The notes under the pieces: model-generated
What the model was told of the DNA's origin: nothing
Database searches by the model: none
Seen by the model: the letters and a program-made list of their open reading frames with translations, nothing else
Part shown: in pieces, positions 19,280-22,564 of the stretch
How positions within the stretch are numbered: the stretch's first letter is position 1
How the letters are laid out: the number at the start of each line of letters is the position of its first letter
From: Hyphomicrobiales bacterium
GTDB taxonomy: Bacteria; Pseudomonadota; Alphaproteobacteria; Rhizobiales; Xanthobacteraceae
Direction of reading: 5' to 3'
DNA length: 22,564 nt
Assembly (NCBI GenBank): GCA_016201085.1
Contig: JACQDO010000090.1
Span: forward strand, 1-22,564
Position numbers and translations under genes: made by a program

Positions 19280-20007
19280 ATGACGCAATCCGCTACCACC
19301 ATTTTGCGCATCGGCACACGCGGCAGCCCGCTGGCCCTGGTGCAGGCGCGCACCGTGCGCGCGCGGCTGGCCGCGGCGCTCGGCGTTTCCGAGGACGAAA
19401 TCGGGCTCACGATCATCCGCACCTCGGGCGACGCCATCCAGGACCGTCCGCTGGCGGAGGTCGGCGGCAAGGGCCTGTTCACCAAGGAGATCGAGGAAGC
19501 CCTGCTGGACGGCCGCGTCGACCTGGCCGTGCATTCGGCCAAGGACATGCCGACTTATTCGCAGCCGGGGCTGCTCCTGGCCGCCTGCTTGGAGCGCGAA
19601 GACCCGCGCGACGTGTTCATCAGCCACAAGGCCCGTTCGTTGGCCGACCTGCCGCGGGCGGCAACCTTGGGCACCGCCTCGCTGCGTCGGCAGGCTATCG
19701 CCAAGCGTCAGCGGCCGGAGCGTCTCGAGAAAGCCTGTCGGGCGGCCGCGGGCGGCCAGGTAGGCGCGTCCCAAGCTTCGCGGGATCCACGGAATCCAGA
19801 ACAGCTTGTAATGCCCCTCGAAGCACGACCACCGATTCGGCGTGTGGAGATAGAGCGCGCCATCGGGGCGTAGGCCTGATCGCGCGGCCGGACGGCGCCG
19901 CCGCGCACGACATTGCGGGCAACGGGCATAGCAAGGACGCGAGCAAGATCGGCGTTGAAGCGGGCCGCGAGTTGAAGCGCCTCGCCGGCCCCGGCTTCTT
20001 TGATTGA
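19280..20007 (+). pseudogene. hemC: Hydroxymethylbilane synthase HemC, central part replaced
   Basis: HemC joins four porphobilinogens into hydroxymethylbilane, an essential step of haem synthesis. Residues 1-146 are normal: [46 protein letters not shown] with catalytic Asp89, and [17 protein letters not shown]. Homology then stops at about 19717. A genuine C-terminus returns at 19873 (GLIARPDGAAAHDI to LAGPGFFD) and ends at the TGA at 20005-20007. About 120 central residues are missing, among them the Cys that carries the dipyrromethane cofactor, and a methyltransferase fragment on the other strand takes their place. The span of 728 nt is not a multiple of three; the uncorrected frame ends at 19873 with a chimeric 197-residue product. 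GTGAGG upstream of the ATG is a good ribosome binding site. As written it cannot encode an active enzyme. Confidence 0.92.
19710..19873 (-). pseudogene. Class I SAM-methyltransferase fragment inserted in hemC
   Basis: On the minus strand this stretch reads [20 protein letters not shown], then [20 protein letters not shown] and [14 protein letters not shown]. The pattern of a glycine turn, a beta strand and TPN followed by aromatic-rich sequence is what is seen after motif III in class I SAM-dependent methyltransferases acting on small molecules or sugars. Motif I (SAM binding) and both termini are missing. The right end merges with GGCCTGATC of hemC and the left end shares CGGCCG with it. Confidence 0.75.
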
Positions 20008-20012
20008 AAACG

Positions 20013-20714
20013 ATGAGGATCGCCGTCACCCGCCCACAGGTCGATGGTGAACGCACCGCGACGGCACTGCGCGCGCGCGGGCATGAAGTGCTGATTGCAC
20101 CATTGATGCGTGTCGAGCCGATCAAGGCGGATTTCGCCGGCCGCTGGGGCGGTATCATCATCACCAGCGCCAATGCGCCCGCTACGATCGCCGATAATCC
20201 GGCCCGCGACGATCTGATCAAGCTGCCCGTCTATACCGTCGGACGGCGCAGCGCCGAGGCCGCGCGGCAGGCGGGATTCAGCGAAGTCACCACGGCCGGC
20301 GGCGACGTGCGCGATCTGGTGCGGCTGATCGCCGAGCGCCATGCCGACGTCGCGGGCCCGCTGCTCTATCTGGCCGGTGAAGATCGCGCCGCCGACCTGA
20401 TCGGCGAACTCGGCGTCCGCGGCACCGCCGCCGAGATGCGTGTGGTCTATCGCGCCCTTACCGCGCCTTTTCCGCCGCAACTGATCGCCGCGCTGAAAGC
20501 AGGCGAGATCGACGCGGTGCTGCATTTCTCCAAGCGAAGCGCCGACAATTACCTCAGCGGCGCGGGGTCGGCCGGCGTCGCCAAACAGGCGCTGGCGGTC
20601 AAGCATCTCTGCCTGTCGGCGCAGATCGCAGCACCGCTCACAAAAGCCGGCGCCGTCCACGTCGCGGTCGCCGTGCGCCCCGACGAAGCCGCATTGATTG
20701 ATCTAGTAAGCTAG
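20013..20714 (+). CDS. hemD: Uroporphyrinogen-III synthase
   Basis: HemD inverts ring D and closes hydroxymethylbilane to uroporphyrinogen III. The 233-residue protein has the two-lobed layout of this weakly conserved family: MRIAVTRPQVDGERTATAL at the N-terminus, GIIITSANAP, LPVYTVGRRSAEAARQAGF, then LLYLAGEDRAADL and VYRALTAPF, and HFSKRSADNYL near the end. The ATG at 20013 is 5 nt past the hemC stop and starts exactly at the conserved N-terminus; a TTG at 20004 is the other option. It is followed by the mitofilin gene after 65 bp. Co-transcription with hemC is the usual arrangement in alphaproteobacteria. Confidence 0.93.
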   Translation: MRIAVTRPQVDGERTATALRARGHEVLIAPLMRVEPIKADFAGRWGGIIITSANAPATIADNPARDDLIKLPVYTVGRRSAEAARQAGFSEVTTAGGDVRDLVRLIAERHADVAGPLLYLAGEDRAADLIGELGVRGTAAEMRVVYRALTAPFPPQLIAALKAGEIDAVLHFSKRSADNYLSGAGSAGVAKQALAVKHLCLSAQIAAPLTKAGAVHVAVAVRPDEAALIDLVS

Positions 20715-20779
20715 AATGGCGCGCTCGCGTCATTTGCGTTATTCCCTGCGGGCGAGTGGGGCGAATCGAGGACCTGCCG

Positions 20780-22102
20780 ATGGCAGACAAGCGCACAGGG
20801 CCGGGAGCGCACGAAGGTGCCCGCCGCGGCAAGCGCGCGGCGCCAACCATCGATCTCACCGCCACCGAAGTGAAACAGGCCGCCGCGGCGGATGAACCTG
20901 CGGCCGCGCCGGCGCCGGCCGCGCCGCCGCCGCCCGCGTCAGAACCGCCGCCCGCGGCTTCCGATGTCCCGCCGGCCGCGGACAACACGGCAAAGGGCGG
21001 CGATTCCGGACGTCCACCGGGCGGCTTTTTCAACGGGCCGACGCTGGCCGCCGGCATCGCCGGCGCCGCGCTTATAACTCTAGTTCTATTTGCGCTCTGG
21101 CTGACCGGCCTGGTGCCGATCCGCTATGCCGGCTCGACCGCCACGCGCGCGCGCGTGACGGCGCTGGAAATGGAATTGCACGATCTGAAAAAGCGGCCGG
21201 CGGGCGCGGTCGACAGCAAGGCGGTCGACGCGCTCGGCCAGCGCATCGGCAAGATAGAAGACGCGCTCGCCAAACTGCCGTCCGGCGAGACCAATGTGGG
21301 CGAGCGTCTCGCCGCCGCCGACAACGCGATGAAGGCGCTGGGGCTTGCACTCACGGCCCTCAACAAACGCAGCGACGACATCGCCGCCACGACCGCCCAG
21401 GCAGGCCAGCGCGCGGAGGCCGCGGAAAAGGCGGTGACGGATCTGCGCGCCAGCGTGCAGGACGCCGTTAGAAGCACGGCTCCCGGCATTTCTCCGGTTG
21501 AACTCGATACACTGCAAAAGCGCCTCGCCGCGCTTGAGCAATCCACCAAGGGCGTGCGCGACGACATCGCCAAGACCACGGCCACCGATACGGCGGTGCG
21601 GCTGGCGTTGAGTGCGGCGGCGCTGCGCGCGGCGGCGGAAAGCGGCGCGCCGTTCGCGGCCGAGCTCGCGCAGGTGCAATCGCTCGGCGGCGACGCCAAG
21701 GCGCTGGCGCCGCTCACGCCCTTCGCTTCCACCGGCGTGCCGACACGCGCCGCGCTGGCCGAGGCCCTGCGCGCGCTCATGCCCGCCATGCTGAAGCTAT
21801 CGGGTGCGCCGTCGCCGGCCGGAGGCTTCCTTGAGCGCTTGCAGGCCAATGCCGGAAAGCTGGTGCGCGTCCGTCCGGTCGACGCGCAGGCCGGCGACGA
21901 TGCCGCCGCGGCTCTGGCGCGCATCGAGATCGCGGCCGCCAAGGCCGACATCGCGGCCGCGCTCGCCGACCTCGGCAAGCTCAACGACGCCACGCGCGCG
22001 CCGGCGCAAGACTGGATCAAGCAGGCGCGGGCGAGCCAGGCCGCGCTCGCCGCCGCGCGGCAGTTTGCCGCCGACACGGCACGTTCGCTCGGGGCACGGT
22101 GA
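20780..22102 (+). CDS. Mitofilin/Mic60-family inner-membrane protein
   Basis: This 440-residue protein has the plan of alphaproteobacterial Mic60. The N-terminal cytoplasmic part (residues 1-85) is rich in Ala and Pro. A single membrane segment runs from about 88 to 111 (LAAGIAGAALITLVLFALWL). A long helical, coiled-coil-prone region follows (about 120-280: VTALEMELHDLKKRP, LQKRLAALEQSTKG). A C-terminal mitofilin-like helical domain (about 285-440) ends with ALAAARQFAADTARSLGAR. Mitochondrial Mic60 shapes cristae junctions, and alphaproteobacterial relatives are linked to intracytoplasmic membranes and to haem genes. The start at 20780 follows GAGG; a GTG at 20756 would add eight residues. 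It sits between hemD and hemY, its known neighbourhood. Confidence 0.9.
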   Translation: MADKRTGPGAHEGARRGKRAAPTIDLTATEVKQAAAADEPAAAPAPAAPPPPASEPPPAASDVPPAADNTAKGGDSGRPPGGFFNGPTLAAGIAGAALITLVLFALWLTGLVPIRYAGSTATRARVTALEMELHDLKKRPAGAVDSKAVDALGQRIGKIEDALAKLPSGETNVGERLAAADNAMKALGLALTALNKRSDDIAATTAQAGQRAEAAEKAVTDLRASVQDAVRSTAPGISPVELDTLQKRLAALEQSTKGVRDDIAKTTATDTAVRLALSAAALRAAAESGAPFAAELAQVQSLGGDAKALAPLTPFASTGVPTRAALAEALRALMPAMLKLSGAPSPAGGFLERLQANAGKLVRVRPVDAQAGDDAAAALARIEIAAAKADIAAALADLGKLNDATRAPAQDWIKQARASQAALAAARQFAADTARSLGAR

Positions 22103-22109
22103 GGGCGCG

Positions 22110-22564
22110 ATGATCCGTCTCGTCCTGTTCCTGCTCGCGGTCGCGATCATCGCGACGGGTTTTGTCTGGGTTGCCGACCGCCCCGGCGACATCGCCATCA
22201 CCTGGATGGGCTACCGGATCGAGACCTCGCTGATGGTGGGCGCGCTCGCGCTGGCGGCACTCATGCTCGTCGGCATCATGCTGTGGGGACTCGTGCGCGG
22301 CATCCTGCGCTCGCCCGAGCAAGTGTCGCTGTTCTTCCGCCATCGCCGCGCCATGAAGGGCTATCTCGCCATCAGCCGCGGGCTGATCGCGGTCGGCGCC
22401 GGCGACCTGCGGCTCGCGCGGAAATCCGCGCATGAGGCGGCACGGCTGTCGGCCGGCGATCCGCTGACGCTGCTGCTCAGCGCGCAATCGGCGCAGATGG
22501 CCGGCGACCGCGCCGCCGCCGAGCGCGCCTTCCGCGCCATGGCCGAGCGCGACGACACCAAGCT
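22110..22564 (+). CDS. hemY: HemY-like protein, 3'-truncated by window edge
   Basis: The first 151 residues are visible. They show two membrane segments, residues 1-20 (MIRLVLFLLAVAIIATGFVW) and about 41-66 (MVGALALAALMLVGIML), separated by a short loop with DRPGDIAITWMGYRIETS. After them comes a helical region beginning FFRHRRAMKGYLAISRGLIA, the start of the TPR-like HemY_N domain. This is the membrane-anchored HemY of the hemCD-HemX/HemY cluster of proteobacteria, not the Bacillus protoporphyrinogen oxidase of the same name; its exact biochemical role is unsettled. It begins 7 nt after the Mic60 stop codon, hence almost certainly in one operon with it. Confidence 0.9.
   Translation, partial: MIRLVLFLLAVAIIATGFVWVADRPGDIAITWMGYRIETSLMVGALALAALMLVGIMLWGLVRGILRSPEQVSLFFRHRRAMKGYLAISRGLIAVGAGDLRLARKSAHEAARLSAGDPLTLLLSAQSAQMAGDRAAAERAFRAMAERDDTK

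Noticed and set aside
17140..19548. A natural 802-residue TsaD-GpsA fusion protein
   Set aside because: The fusion arises from a two-base shift in a GC tract; shifting back restores the normal TsaD tail and the ATGA overlap. The N-terminal extension beyond 19194 is antisense to hemC.
19280..19873. A complete, short 197-residue HemC variant
   Set aside because: Residues after about 146 are the reverse complement of a methyltransferase fragment, and the true HemC C-terminus is found downstream in another frame.

Overview
The window looks like chromosomal DNA from a GC-rich alphaproteobacterium of the order Hyphomicrobiales (Rhizobiales), near the Bradyrhizobium/Rhodopseudomonas/Xanthobacteraceae group. 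This is inferred from gene content and order, not from a database search: rsmB, a heparinase II/III-family gene and purH run together; tsaD, gpsA and an EVE-domain gene run divergently from hemC, hemD, a mitofilin/Mic60 gene and hemY; there is a giant (about 180 kDa) NAD-glutamate dehydrogenase; and gaps carry palindromic repeats of the kind scattered through these genomes.

Layout. 1-566: C-terminal part of an unrecognised protein. 751-1569: exonuclease III. 1727-2512 (-): AhpD-like peroxidase-related protein. 2750-7681: NAD-glutamate dehydrogenase carrying an in-frame palindromic insert. 7839-12832 (-): purH, heparinase II/III and a disrupted rsmB. 13002-13550: thermonuclease-like protein. 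13564-14088 (-): L,D-transpeptidase. 14215-16061 (-): acetyl-CoA synthetase with an internal deletion. 16217-16636 (-): DUF1761 membrane protein. 16713-19194 (-): EVE protein, gpsA and tsaD. 19280-22564 (+): a disrupted hemC, hemD, Mic60 and the start of hemY. Functions are mostly core metabolism: purine and haem synthesis, tRNA and rRNA modification, glycerophospholipid precursors, acetate activation and glutamate catabolism.

Two things are unusual. First, at least four palindromic elements (about 1572-1701, 4885-4989, 7684-7838, 9514-9596) share one geometry: an outer stem enclosing up to three hairpins, a cloverleaf or three-way-junction plan. One sits inside the glutamate dehydrogenase gene, is exactly 105 bp by its terminal inverted repeats, and keeps the frame open, so it appears to be translated. 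Second, four conserved genes are broken in 8 kb. The middle of rsmB is replaced by a patatin phospholipase fragment in antisense, the middle of hemC by a methyltransferase fragment in antisense, acs lacks about 115 nt, and tsaD has a frameshift in a GC dinucleotide tract that fuses it to gpsA. An active lineage should not tolerate loss of hemC and tsaD, so assembly error is the leading explanation, but genome decay or real patch recombination cannot be excluded from sequence alone.

No tRNA, rRNA, CRISPR array, transposase or phage gene was recognised, and no gene-free stretch exceeds 300 bases.
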